Assembly (NCBI GenBank): GCA_001899765.1
Contig: MKWM01000054.1
Span: forward strand, 1-35,207
DNA length: 35,207 bases
Source: Thiobacillus sp. 63-78
GTDB lineage: Bacteria; Pseudomonadota; Gammaproteobacteria; Burkholderiales; Thiobacillaceae
Direction of reading: 5' to 3'
A program made the translations under genes and the position numbers. Below the pieces are notes generated by a model, which saw nothing but the letters and a program-made list of their open reading frames with translations, made no database searches and was not told the DNA's origin. The number at the start of each line of letters is the position of its first letter. Position 1 is the first letter of the stretch. Below are positions 18,258-26,218 of this stretch, in pieces.

Positions 18258-19163
18258 TCAGAACAGACTGATCTGACCGGGCTGAGGCCCGTCGCGGTAG
18301 GCCGGCCCGATTTCGCGCAGCAGGTCATGCGAAGTCGGGTAGCGGTATTGCAACCGCAGTTCGTGTGCGGTACGCGTGTTCGACAACTGGCGCGACTCGC
18401 GCAGAAACGATAGCAGCGCCTCCGACAGCAGCTTTTCCGCTTCGGCACGGTCCACCCGAGGGGGCCGCGGCAGGCCGAACGCATCGGCACAACTGTCGAA
18501 CCAGTCCCCCATTTTCAGCGGACGCGTATCGACCGCATGATAGATGCGCTGCGAACGCCCCCTGAACAGCGCCGCCCACGCCAGCCGCGCCAGGTCATCG
18601 GCATGGATATGATTGGTGTAGCTGTCATCCTGCGCGACCAACGCGGGCGTACCGCGCCGGATACGCTCCAGCGGCAAACGGTCGGCCGCATAGATGCCCG
18701 GCGCACGCAGGATGCTCACCTGTACCCGCATGGCCTCGCCCCAGGCGCGGAGCTGGCGTTCGGCATCCACCCGCCGCACGGCACGGGCGTTCACCGGCGC
18801 CACCGGACGCGTCTCGCTGACCCAGTTGCCGCCGCAATCGCCGTACACGCCGCTGGTGCTGACATATACCAGCACGCCCGGGGCGCCGCGCCGGGCGAGC
18901 GCATGCAGCAAGTGGGCCGTTCGCGGATCGGTACTGCCCGAACCGGGTGGCGGCGCAAGATGCAGTACCGCGTCGACGCGCGCCAGGCGCTTCAGCGTAG
19001 CGGGCATATCCAGATCGCCGATGCACGGCGTCACGCCCAGCGCGCGCAACTCGGCCACGCGGTCAGGCCGACGTATCATGCCAATGAAGTCGGCCTGGCC
19101 GGCATACTGCGTCACCAGCCGCCGGGCGACATCGCCAAACCCTACGATCAAGATCTTTTTCAT
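18258..19163 (-). CDS. NAD(P)-dependent epimerase/SDR-family protein (YeeZ-like)
   Basis: A 301-aa extended short-chain dehydrogenase/reductase-like protein. The N-terminal Rossmann motif is ILIVGFGDVARRL. A VLHLAPPPGSG segment, then VYVSTSGVYGDCGG (the Ser/Tyr region of the family), RAPGIYAADRLPLERI and NHIHADDLARLAWAAL follow. This arrangement is typical of proteins annotated as NAD-dependent epimerases of the YeeZ group; the substrate is unknown. It is convergent with fxsA (12-base gap) and divergent from the 2Fe-2S reductase. Nothing in the context points to a sugar-nucleotide pathway. Confidence 0.85.
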   Translation of the reverse strand: MKKILIVGFGDVARRLVTQYAGQADFIGMIRRPDRVAELRALGVTPCIGDLDMPATLKRLARVDAVLHLAPPPGSGSTDPRTAHLLHALARRGAPGVLVYVSTSGVYGDCGGNWVSETRPVAPVNARAVRRVDAERQLRAWGEAMRVQVSILRAPGIYAADRLPLERIRRGTPALVAQDDSYTNHIHADDLARLAWAALFRGRSQRIYHAVDTRPLKMGDWFDSCADAFGLPRPPRVDRAEAEKLLSEALLSFLRESRQLSNTRTAHELRLQYRYPTSHDLLREIGPAYRDGPQPGQISLF

Positions 19164-19177
19164 TGCTCCAGCCTGTA

Positions 19178-19196
19178 ACCCTTGAGCCGCAAGGGT
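19178..19196. other. Small hairpin in divergent intergenic region
   Basis: A 7-bp perfect inverted repeat (ACCCTTG / CAAGGGT, loop AGCCG) lies 15 bases upstream of the SDR start and 63 bases before the reductase start. It is too small and wrongly flanked for a terminator. It could be an operator or chance. Confidence 0.35.
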
Positions 19197-19258
19197 AAAA
19201 ACCCCGCCTGTCCGGGCGATAATCCATGCGGTTCATTCCCGCATTTTAAGCGCACATC

Positions 19259-20296
19259 ATGCCGTACCAGATCACCATCCAGCCCAGCGGGCATCAATTC
19301 ACCGTCCACGACGACGAAACCCTCCTCGAAGCCGCTTTGCGCGAAGGGTTCTCACTGGCCTACGGCTGCCGCAACGGCGCGTGCGGGACCTGCAAGGGCA
19401 AGGTGCTGTCCGGCCAGCTCGACTATGGCGCGCATTCCGCCAGCGCGTTGAAAGATGAGGAAAAAGCACAGGGTCGCGCCTTGTTCTGCCGCGCCAGACC
19501 GTTGAGCGACATGGTCATCGAGGCCAAGGAAATCGGGGCCGCCAAGGACATCATGGTAAAAACCCTGCCGTGCCGGGTGGAAAAACTGGAAAAACGGGCC
19601 GATGACGTGATGGTGGCGAAAATCAAGCTGCCCGCCAACGAGCGACTGCAGTTTCTCGCCGGGCAATACATCGACTTCCAATTGAAGGACGGCAAGTCGC
19701 GCAGCTATTCGCTCGCCAATCCGCCGCACGACGACGCGCTGCTGGAACTGCACATTCGCCACGTGCCGGATGGCCTGTTCAGCGGCCAGGTGTTTTCCAC
19801 CCTGAAGGAACGCGACATCCTGCGCCTCAAAGGGCCGCTCGGCAGTTTCTTTATCCGCGAGGACTCGGACAAGCCAATGATCTTCATCGCCGGCGGCACC
19901 GGCTTCGCGCCGATCAAGGGCATGCTGGAACACGCCTTTGCCGAGCATACGGACCGCGAACTGGTCCTGTACTGGGGGGTGCGTTCGCTGAAAGATCTGT
20001 ACATGGCCGAACTGCCGCAGCAGTGGCTGGCCGAACGGCCGAACTTCAGCTTCATCCCGGTGCTGTCCGAGCCGCAGCCGGACGATCGGTGGGAGGGGCG
20101 GACCGGTTATGTGCACGAGGCGGTGCTGGCCGACTTTGCCGACCTGTCTGGCTATCAGGTGTATGCCTGCGGCGCGCCCGTCATGGTGGACCGTGCGCGG
20201 GAAACCTTCACGCGCACGCGGGGCTTGCTCGAAGATGAATTCTTTGCCGATTCCTTCGTCTACGCGGCCGACGCGGAAATGGCCTCCGCCCCGTAG
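19259..20296 (+). CDS. 2Fe-2S ferredoxin/FAD/NAD(P)H oxidoreductase (CDP-6-deoxyglucoseen-reductase-like)
   Basis: A 345-aa cytoplasmic electron-transfer flavoprotein. Residues 1-90 form a plant-type ferredoxin domain with cluster ligands C37, C42, C45 and C77 (CRNGACGTC...LFC). Next is an FAD domain with the RSYSLANPP motif, and then an NAD(P)-binding domain with IFIAGGTGFAPIKGMLEH and a C-terminal VYACGAPVMVDRAR. The same architecture occurs in CDP-6-deoxy-delta-3,4-glucoseen reductases and in reductase components of oxygenases. In betaproteobacteria the single-gene version is usually annotated as the former, without evidence for that sugar pathway. No oxygenase lies nearby, so the partner is unknown. 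It is transcribed alone. Confidence 0.9.
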   Translation: MPYQITIQPSGHQFTVHDDETLLEAALREGFSLAYGCRNGACGTCKGKVLSGQLDYGAHSASALKDEEKAQGRALFCRARPLSDMVIEAKEIGAAKDIMVKTLPCRVEKLEKRADDVMVAKIKLPANERLQFLAGQYIDFQLKDGKSRSYSLANPPHDDALLELHIRHVPDGLFSGQVFSTLKERDILRLKGPLGSFFIREDSDKPMIFIAGGTGFAPIKGMLEHAFAEHTDRELVLYWGVRSLKDLYMAELPQQWLAERPNFSFIPVLSEPQPDDRWEGRTGYVHEAVLADFADLSGYQVYACGAPVMVDRARETFTRTRGLLEDEFFADSFVYAADAEMASAP

Positions 20297-20368
20297 AAAA
20301 CGCCCGCGGGAAACGGAGATTGCGCTTTGCCTGCCCGCCACGGCCGCAGGCGTGCGGCGGTCAGACGC

Positions 20369-20884
20369 TCACAATTCCCCGTGGGCGCCCGCTTTCATGA
20401 TATCGATCAGCCCGTCGCGTACCTTCTTGATGCGCCGGGTCAGTTCCCCTTGCAGCTTTTTTTCCTTCGCCACCAGATCGACGTTGATATCCTGCATGAT
20501 CAGCCAGCCTCTGCCGTCGGCATCCTCGATCATCGAGATGCGGCACGGCATGTAGATGGCAAAGTCCATGCTCATGTCGAGCAGTTCCTTGGCCGTGACC
20601 GCGTCACAGAACTGGAAAATGGTGATGGTGCGTTGCGGCTTGCCCGTCACCGCCTCTACCTGTTTGGATAACGGCAGTTCCGCGACCAGTTTCAGGTTCA
20701 GCGCATTGGCCCGCAGGCGCATCGATTCGGCCGCGTCGGCGAGGCTGACGCCGGGATCGATGGCCACCTTGTAAACACCGGCGGTCGGGCTCGGCTGCGA
20801 GGGTGCGGGTGCGGCCTGGCTGGCGGGCAACATCACCAGGCTGCCCAGAACGACCCCCAACAGGGCAAGGAAATAGCGGCGCAT
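20369..20884 (-). CDS. DUF302-like exported protein
   Basis: A 171-aa protein with a Sec signal peptide (MRRYFLALLGVVLGSLVMLPASQAA, cut likely after SQA or QAA). A Pro/Ser linker is followed by a globular domain. The patterns VSLADAAESMRLRANALNLKLVAELPLSKQVEA, FQFCDAVTAKELLDMSMDFAIYMPCRISMIED and GWLIMQDINVDL are those of DUF302 proteins, whose function is unknown. Two cysteines are visible. The ATG at 20884 has GAGGAG seven bases upstream; in-frame Met codons at 20899 and 20926 are less well placed. It follows hemY on the same strand with an 82-bp gap and could be the last gene of that transcript. Confidence 0.8.
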   Translation of the reverse strand: MRRYFLALLGVVLGSLVMLPASQAAPAPSQPSPTAGVYKVAIDPGVSLADAAESMRLRANALNLKLVAELPLSKQVEAVTGKPQRTITIFQFCDAVTAKELLDMSMDFAIYMPCRISMIEDADGRGWLIMQDINVDLVAKEKKLQGELTRRIKKVRDGLIDIMKAGAHGEL

Positions 20885-20966
20885 GGATGCTCTCCTCATT
20901 GATGCCGGAAAAATCCGATGGTACACGCTGCATGATGGCGCGAATCCATGTCAACGTCCCGGTCGT

Positions 20967-22151
20967 TCACTTCGAACCCTGCTGCACGCCGCACAATGCC
21001 AGGGCTTTCTGATAATGCCGGCAGGCTTCACCGGGCTGGCCGCTCTGGTTCTTGAGCTCAGCCATGCGGATATGGCCTTCGGCGCTGGCGGCGATGGCCA
21101 GGCTGGCTTCCAGATAGCTTTGTGCCTTGCCCCATAGTTGCTGCACGCTACAGAGCTGTGCCAGGGAAAGCAGCAACTGTGCGTCGCGCGGCTGGGCATG
21201 CAACCATTTTTCGGCCTGCTCGATCTGCCGGGTCGGGCTGCTGCCGCGCACGTCGCCATACAGGGCGACCAGATCCTCGTTCCACTCACGCCCGAGTGCG
21301 GCCTCCAGAATATCCAGCGCCGTATCGTGCCCGCCGCGTTGCATGAAGGCACGGGCAGCGGCACGCGCCATCCACGGATCGGTCTTGAAATCGGCCGGAA
21401 TTTTCTTCCAGTATTCCAGCAGACCGCGATCGTCTTCGGCGCGGCGCTTGAGATTTTCCGCATACACCATGCGCCGGCTCTGGACGGCGACGCCCGGCTC
21501 CAGCGCATTGCTGCGGACCAGTACGTCGAGCAGGCGTTCGGCTTCATCCCACTGTCCCGTCATCTGTCTGGCCTTGAGTTCGAGCCGCAACAGCGCAGTG
21601 TGCTGGGGCGCGATCTCCCTGGCCCGGTTGATCGCCACCAGCGCCGCCGTGGCATCCTTGGTGTCGAGGCATGCCTCGGCCTCGAACAACAGCGCCGCGA
21701 GTTCAGCGCCGTGTTCGGTGGCTTCCCGTATGTGCCGTTCGCGCTGCGCGACCGCCCGCATCTCCTGCGCCGAACGGGCTGCCAGCACGCGCGCCAGGCC
21801 GATCCGGGGTTCGTCTCCCTGCCATTTTCCGAGGGATTCCTCGGCGTCCTGATAGCGGCATTCAGCATATGCCTGCAGACCGCCAACGAAATTCTGGTCG
21901 CGTTTGCGTGCGGCCCGGCGCTCGCGCTGTTCGCGCACGATGCCGGGTAGATTGAGGGTGAGCATGGCCAGGCGCAGCAGCACGATGCCGCCCACCACCA
22001 TCCCGACCACTGCCAGCACAAAACCGATGAAGGATATTTCCATCCGCCACGGCGGATAGACCAGCACGACATAACCTGGATCGTAGCGTCCTGCCATCGC
22101 CAGGGCGACTGCCAGCACGGCCACGATGAGAAGCGAGATCAGCCAGCGCAA
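20967..22151 (-). CDS. hemY: HemY, haem-operon membrane protein with TPR-like repeats
   Basis: A 394-aa inner-membrane protein of the proteobacterial HemY type, not the protoporphyrinogen oxidase of the same name. Two N-terminal membrane helices (about 3-20 and 36-58) flank a YDPGYVVLVYPPWRMEIS loop. The rest is a helical TPR-like domain with repeated A-x-x-x-L patterns. The best start is TTG at 22151: AGGGAG lies nine bases upstream, within the last codons of hemX, and one base separates the hemX stop from this codon. No ATG gives a family-like start. In E. coli HemY works late in haem synthesis, with role undefined. It is the fourth gene of hemC-D-X-Y. Confidence 0.88.
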   Translation of the reverse strand: MRWLISLLIVAVLAVALAMAGRYDPGYVVLVYPPWRMEISFIGFVLAVVGMVVGGIVLLRLAMLTLNLPGIVREQRERRAARKRDQNFVGGLQAYAECRYQDAEESLGKWQGDEPRIGLARVLAARSAQEMRAVAQRERHIREATEHGAELAALLFEAEACLDTKDATAALVAINRAREIAPQHTALLRLELKARQMTGQWDEAERLLDVLVRSNALEPGVAVQSRRMVYAENLKRRAEDDRGLLEYWKKIPADFKTDPWMARAAARAFMQRGGHDTALDILEAALGREWNEDLVALYGDVRGSSPTRQIEQAEKWLHAQPRDAQLLLSLAQLCSVQQLWGKAQSYLEASLAIAASAEGHIRMAELKNQSGQPGEACRHYQKALALCGVQQGSK

Positions 22152-22152
22152 T

Positions 22153-23178
22153 TTAATGTTCTCCCTTGTAGGCATCGAGCGCAGCCAGGCTGGCATCGAT
22201 GCCCGGCAGCTTGATGGCAATCTGCAGGCTGGCCAGGCGCTTGACTTCCTTGATGGCATCGGCGACCCCGGCATCGCGCGTATTGAAATAGCGTTCAAGC
22301 ATGTTCAGCACCGCGCGCAGGTCCGCGCGGAATGCCGCCTGATCCTGCGACAGCAGCCCCAGCCTCGCCGACAGCAGGCGCAGGCGCAGGTTCTCGCGCA
22401 GAAAGTAAGCCTGATCAGGCGGCAGCAGCACCGCTTCGTTGCCTTCCACGCGGCGGATCTGCACCAGATGCTTCAGTTCCGCCCACAACTCCTGGCCGAA
22501 GTTGGCCGCCTGCACGCTGCGCGGCGCAGGCACCGCTTCGGAGACCTGCGCGCTGGCCAGTGGCCAGTCCATGTGGTGCGCCACCAGCGCCTCGATGCGG
22601 GCGCTCATTCCCACTTCGTCAACCGAGGGGGCTGCCCGCAGGTTGGCCAGATCGACGGCTATGGCACGACGCAACGCGGTGAACTGTGGCTTGTTCAGGC
22701 GCTGCAGCCGGGTATCGGCCCCCTCCAGCGCGATGATCGCCGCCTTCACGTTGCCCACCAGCTGCAACTGCTGCGCGGCCGTCAGCAACACCTGCTCGAT
22801 TTCAGCCAGCGTCCATTGATCGCGGCCCTGCGCCAGATCCTTGTACAGGGACTCGAGTGCGAGCTGCTGCTGCTGCGACGTCGCCATCTGGCTTTCGATA
22901 TGCGCGACCTTTTCGCCGATCTGGCGCATCGCGTCGTCGGCATTGCGCGCCAGCAGCCGGGATTCGCTCGTCTCCTTGCCCGATTCGGCCAGCCGGCGTC
23001 CCAGTTCGGTTTTCAGATCGCGGATGCGTTCACGGCTGTCGGACCAGGACCATCCCGCTGCCGCCAAAGCCAGCACGGACACCAGCATGGCAACGAGCGG
23101 CAGGGGATGGATACGGGATTGCGGCGTTGCCACGGCTGGCGCAGGAGGCGTGGCAGATGTTTCGGGGGTGTCATTCAT
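22153..23178 (-). CDS. hemX: HemX, membrane-anchored haem-operon protein
   Basis: A 341-aa protein with a Pro/Ala-rich cytoplasmic N-terminus, one membrane helix (PLPLVAMLVSVLALAAAGWSW, about 26-46) and a coiled-coil-prone region (about 48-115, Glu/Gln/Lys rich). A conserved C-terminal domain contains QWTLAEIEQVLLTAAQQLQL, RLQRLNKPQFTALRRAIAVDL, PPDQAYFLRENLRLRLLSARL and ML-RYFN-RD. This is the family often mislabelled uroporphyrinogen-III C-methyltransferase; no SAM-binding methylase motif is visible. The start overlaps the hemD stop by four bases, and the gene leads directly into hemY. It probably has a structural or scaffolding role in haem synthesis. Confidence 0.88.
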   Translation of the reverse strand: MNDTPETSATPPAPAVATPQSRIHPLPLVAMLVSVLALAAAGWSWSDSRERIRDLKTELGRRLAESGKETSESRLLARNADDAMRQIGEKVAHIESQMATSQQQQLALESLYKDLAQGRDQWTLAEIEQVLLTAAQQLQLVGNVKAAIIALEGADTRLQRLNKPQFTALRRAIAVDLANLRAAPSVDEVGMSARIEALVAHHMDWPLASAQVSEAVPAPRSVQAANFGQELWAELKHLVQIRRVEGNEAVLLPPDQAYFLRENLRLRLLSARLGLLSQDQAAFRADLRAVLNMLERYFNTRDAGVADAIKEVKRLASLQIAIKLPGIDASLAALDAYKGEH

Positions 23179-23954
23179 GTTTTAGAGCCTGTCTTGTTCC
23201 TGAACCAGTTAACCAGACCATCCAGCAAGCCATCGTCGCCGCCTGGCGTGGTGATGACGCGCGCAATGCCGAAGCGACGAGCCGCTTCGGCGATTTTCTC
23301 ATGCGGGGCGAAAAGCGGGGTGGCGGCGAGCAGGGGCGCACCCGGCTCACCCAGCAAGCGGGCCAGGTTGTACAGCGTCTCCGCGCTGGCGATCGTCACG
23401 GCATCGATGCCGCCCGCCCGCCAGCGGGCCAGCAGGCGTGAAGGATCGGCAGGCGGACAGGTTCGCCGGTAGCACTCCATGAAATGCACGTCCGCTCCGC
23501 GCGCGCGCAGGGTGTCGGACATGAGCGGACGGCCGCCGACGCCGCGCACGATCACCACGCGCTGACCTGCCACGGCCTGCAACTCCGGCAACGCCAGCAG
23601 CGCCTCGCTGTCCTGGCCGTCCGGCGTGACCGCCCCTTCAAGCCCCTGCGCCGCCAGGGCACGGGCGGTGCCAGGGCCGACCGCAAAAAACCGGCCGGCA
23701 TCCGGCAGGGTGCCGCGTGCGCGAATCGCCGCCAGGCCGTACTGCGCGGCGTTGGGGCTGACGAAAATCACGATATCGGCGCCGGCCAGATACGCGAGCG
23801 CATCCGCCAGCTCATCCAGCGCGACCGGCTCGATGCCGAGCGCGGGAAACACGAACGCTTCGCCGCCCGCCTCAAACACCTTCTGCGCCAGCGACCCCGC
23901 CTGATGGGCCGGGCGCGTCACCAGAACGGTGCGGCCGTCCAGCGGCAGCATCAC
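23175..23954 (-). CDS. hemD: HemD, uroporphyrinogen-III synthase
   Basis: A 259-aa cytoplasmic enzyme that closes hydroxymethylbilane with inversion of ring D to uroporphyrinogen III. The family is poorly conserved. Recognisable parts are [17 protein letters not shown] at the N-terminus, [59 protein letters not shown] and a C-terminal [13 protein letters not shown] segment. These fit the two-domain fold in order. It overlaps hemC (four bases) and hemX (four bases), which supports translational coupling in hemCDXY. Confidence 0.92.
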   Translation of the reverse strand: MMLPLDGRTVLVTRPAHQAGSLAQKVFEAGGEAFVFPALGIEPVALDELADALAYLAGADIVIFVSPNAAQYGLAAIRARGTLPDAGRFFAVGPGTARALAAQGLEGAVTPDGQDSEALLALPELQAVAGQRVVIVRGVGGRPLMSDTLRARGADVHFMECYRRTCPPADPSRLLARWRAGGIDAVTIASAETLYNLARLLGEPGAPLLAATPLFAPHEKIAEAARRFGIARVITTPGGDDGLLDGLVNWFRNKTGSKT

Positions 23955-24868
23955 GGCAAGGCGTCGAGGATGGCGCGTGCGCCCTGCGTCAGCAGCTTGT
24001 CGGCCAGCGTCTGCCCGACCGCTTCGGGATCGGCTGCGTCGCCTTCCGCACGATCATGAATGAAGCCGCTGCCATCCGGATTCGCCACGAAGCCATTGAG
24101 CAGCAGCCGGCCATCGCGCAGCACGGCATGCGCGCCCAGCGGGACCTGGCAGCTGCCGCCGAGCACCCGGCTGACCTGGCGTTCGGCGCGTACGCAGGCG
24201 GCGGTTTCAGGATGATTCAACGCCGCCAGCATGGCGCCCACATCGCGGCTGTCGCGGCGGATCTCGATGCCGAGCGCACCCTGGCCGGCGGCGGGGATGC
24301 TGTCCTCCACGGACAGCAGGCTCTTGATGCGATCGCCGAGGCCAAGCCGCTTGAGACCCGCGGCCGCCAGCAGGATCGCGTCGAACTGGCCCTCGTCGAG
24401 CTTTTTCAGCCGCGTGCCGACGTTGCCGCGCAGCGGCTTCACGCTCAGATGGGGATAGCGCGCGCGCAGTTGCGCTTCGCGGCGCAGGCTGGACGTGCCG
24501 ACCACGCTGCCGGGGGGCAAATCGGACAGGTGTGCATGGCGGTTCGACACGAAGGCGTCGCGCGGATCCTCACGCTCGCCGATCACCGCCAGTTCGAAAC
24601 CGGGCGGCAGTTCCATCGGCACGTCCTTCATCGAATGCACCGCGAGGTCGGCCTGGCCGGCCTCCAGCGCCACCTCGAGCTCCTTGACGAACAGGCCCTT
24701 GCCGCCGATCTTGGACAGCGTGACGTCGAGGATCTGGTCGCCCCGCGTAGTCATGCCCAGAATATTCACCACGCAGTCGGGATGGAGGGCGCGCAGGCGG
24801 TCGCGAATATGCTCGGCCTGCCACATGGCAAGGGCGCTTTCACGGGAGGCGATGGTCAGGGTGTGCAT
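23951..24868 (-). CDS. hemC: HemC, porphobilinogen deaminase (hydroxymethylbilane synthase)
   Basis: A 305-aa cytoplasmic enzyme polymerising four porphobilinogens. Motifs are [18 protein letters not shown] (N-terminus), [48 protein letters not shown] and [13 protein letters not shown]240 in [12 protein letters not shown] is the dipyrromethane cofactor attachment Cys. I start at ATG 24868 because [11 protein letters not shown] fits the family. The in-frame ATG at 24898 would add ten unlikely residues; neither start has a clear Shine-Dalgarno sequence. It is the first gene of hemCDXY and divergent from the exported thioredoxin-like gene, 53 bp away. Confidence 0.95.
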   Translation of the reverse strand: MHTLTIASRESALAMWQAEHIRDRLRALHPDCVVNILGMTTRGDQILDVTLSKIGGKGLFVKELEVALEAGQADLAVHSMKDVPMELPPGFELAVIGEREDPRDAFVSNRHAHLSDLPPGSVVGTSSLRREAQLRARYPHLSVKPLRGNVGTRLKKLDEGQFDAILLAAAGLKRLGLGDRIKSLLSVEDSIPAAGQGALGIEIRRDSRDVGAMLAALNHPETAACVRAERQVSRVLGGSCQVPLGAHAVLRDGRLLLNGFVANPDGSGFIHDRAEGDAADPEAVGQTLADKLLTQGARAILDALP

Positions 24869-24886
24869 GCGGTAGGAATAAACTGT

Positions 24887-24914
24887 TTGACTTGGCAAAT
24901 GATGGCGCGATACT
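24887..24914 (+). promoter_or_regulatory. Sigma-70-like promoter for the thioredoxin-fold gene
   Basis: TTGACT (24887-24892) and GATACT (24909-24914) are separated by 16 bases. The predicted start of transcription falls within a base or two of ATG 24922, which would make the mRNA leaderless. No Shine-Dalgarno sequence precedes that ATG, which agrees. Confidence 0.5.
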
Positions 24915-24921
24915 GGCGATC

Positions 24922-25440
24922 ATGATGTACCCGAAACCACTCGAAGGCAGGGCGACCATCGCGTGGCGAATCGCGGTCTGGGCGCTGATTTTAACATGGG
25001 GGCTGGCGCTTTCCGGCGTGGCGCGCGCGGCGGACGGGCTGGTCCACGCAAAGAATTTCCAGACCGACGCGCGCACGGCCGCCACGCGACAGGTGCCCAT
25101 CCTGGTCGTGTTCACCACGCCGGACTGCCCGTATTGCGAACGCGTCAAGCACGACTACCTGATCCCCATGCACAAGGATCCCGCCTACCGCAAGCGCGTC
25201 ATCATCCGGGAGGTGACGATCGGCAGCACCGGGCCGTTGACCGACTTTGACGGCAAGCCGACCACCGAAGGCGCCTTTGCCGCCGCACACAAGGTTTTCA
25301 TGGTGCCCACCGTCCAGGTCTTCGACACCCAGGGCCACGACGTCGGCGATGCCATCGTCGGTCTCTTGATCCCGGATTTCTATTTCGGTTATCTGGAAAA
25401 CGCCATCGACGCGGGCGTGAACAAAGTACGCGGCAAATAA
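24922..25440 (+). CDS. Exported thioredoxin-fold protein with CPYC motif
   Basis: A 172-aa protein. It has a basic N-terminal region, a hydrophobic core (IAVWALILTWGLALSG) and a signal-peptidase site after ARA, so it is probably periplasmic. The mature part has TTPDCPYCERVKHDY with C69 and C72 as redox pair, and FMVPTVQVFDTQG with the cis-Pro loop of thioredoxins. The C-terminus (LLIPDFYFGYLENAID) resembles SoxW/DsbC-like single-domain thioredoxins. The substrate is unknown; thiol reduction with DsbD as electron donor is inference. ATG 24922 or 24925 is likely; a longer frame from 24892 overlaps the promoter. It is divergent from hemC and followed by a large hairpin. Confidence 0.85.
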   Translation: MMYPKPLEGRATIAWRIAVWALILTWGLALSGVARAADGLVHAKNFQTDARTAATRQVPILVVFTTPDCPYCERVKHDYLIPMHKDPAYRKRVIIREVTIGSTGPLTDFDGKPTTEGAFAAAHKVFMVPTVQVFDTQGHDVGDAIVGLLIPDFYFGYLENAIDAGVNKVRGK

Positions 25441-25453
25441 CCGCGGCCGCGCC

Positions 25454-25501
25454 GGCATTGCCCGTCCGCCGGATGGCGCCGCCCGGCGGACGGGCAATGC
25501 C
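25454..25501 (+). terminator. Perfect 19-bp stem hairpin
   Basis: Arms 25454-25472 and 25483-25501 are perfect inverted complements around a 10-base loop, 13 bases after the thioredoxin-like stop. There is no T tract. The position suggests termination or 3'-end protection before the two-component operon. Confidence 0.65.
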
Positions 25502-25573
25502 GTTCGTCCCTGCATGCGTCGATTTCCCAAGCCCGGCAGGCTGCTAGAATCTCGCCATGCAGGACGCGCAGAC

Positions 25574-26218
25574 ATGAAAACCCTTCTGGCCGACGACCAT
25601 CCGCTCATGCGCGCGGGCGTGCGGCAGGTGTTATCGCAACTGGAACCACCGGTCGAGATCATCGACGCCCACGATTATCCCAGCCTGTTTGCGCAGACCG
25701 CACTGCATCCCGACCTGGACCTGGCACTGGTGGATCTGAACATGCCCGGCTTCATAGGGATGCAGGGCATCGCCCAGTACCGAAACCGCTTCCCCGACGT
25801 CCCTCTGGTGGTGCTGTCCGCCTCCGAATCGCCGCACGATATCCGGAATGCACTGGAAGCCGGCGCGCTCGGCTACATCCCCAAGGCCGCCCCCACAGCC
25901 GTGATGCTGGTGGCGTTGCGCCAGGTCCTGGCAGGCGACCTATTCGTACCAACCTGCCTGGGCAACGGCCACGGCGGACCGCATGCGGTGGTGCCGGTTG
26001 ATCTGGAGGTCTTGCGGGACAGCGGATTGACCGCGCGCCAGCTGGAAGTGGCGCGCCTGTTGGCACAGGGCAGCGCCAACAAGGCCATTGCCGCCATGCT
26101 GGCCATGTCGGAAAGCACGGTGAAGGTGCATACCACGGCCATTTTCCGTGCACTGGGCGTCAGCAATCGCACCGAGGCCATGCTTGCCATCCAGCGGCTG
26201 ACGATCCACAGTTCGTGA
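25574..26218 (+). CDS. LuxR/NarL-family response regulator
   Basis: A 214-aa DNA-binding regulator. The receiver domain (1-120) has D7-D8 and D54 in LALVDLNMPGF as phospho-acceptor, VVLSASES and GYIPKAA with the conserved Lys. The C-terminal helix-turn-helix (about 150-210) is GLTARQLEVARLLAQGSANKAIAAMLAMSESTVKVHTTAIFRALGVSNRTEA. ATG 25574 gives the family start MKTLLADDHP; AGGA lies a little far upstream (11 bases). A TAGAAT at 25543-25548 could be the -10 box. Its stop overlaps the kinase GTG start by four bases, so it is very likely the partner of that hybrid kinase. The target genes are unknown. Confidence 0.92.
   Translation: MKTLLADDHPLMRAGVRQVLSQLEPPVEIIDAHDYPSLFAQTALHPDLDLALVDLNMPGFIGMQGIAQYRNRFPDVPLVVLSASESPHDIRNALEAGALGYIPKAAPTAVMLVALRQVLAGDLFVPTCLGNGHGGPHAVVPVDLEVLRDSGLTARQLEVARLLAQGSANKAIAAMLAMSESTVKVHTTAIFRALGVSNRTEAMLAIQRLTIHSS

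Noticed and set aside
20297..20368. Terminator between the convergent reductase and DUF302-like genes
   Set aside because: The region is GC rich but I found no convincing stem with a T tract.
22153..23178. HemX as a true uroporphyrinogen-III C-methyltransferase
   Set aside because: No SAM-binding methylase motifs are visible; the membrane helix plus coiled-coil layout is that of the HemX family.
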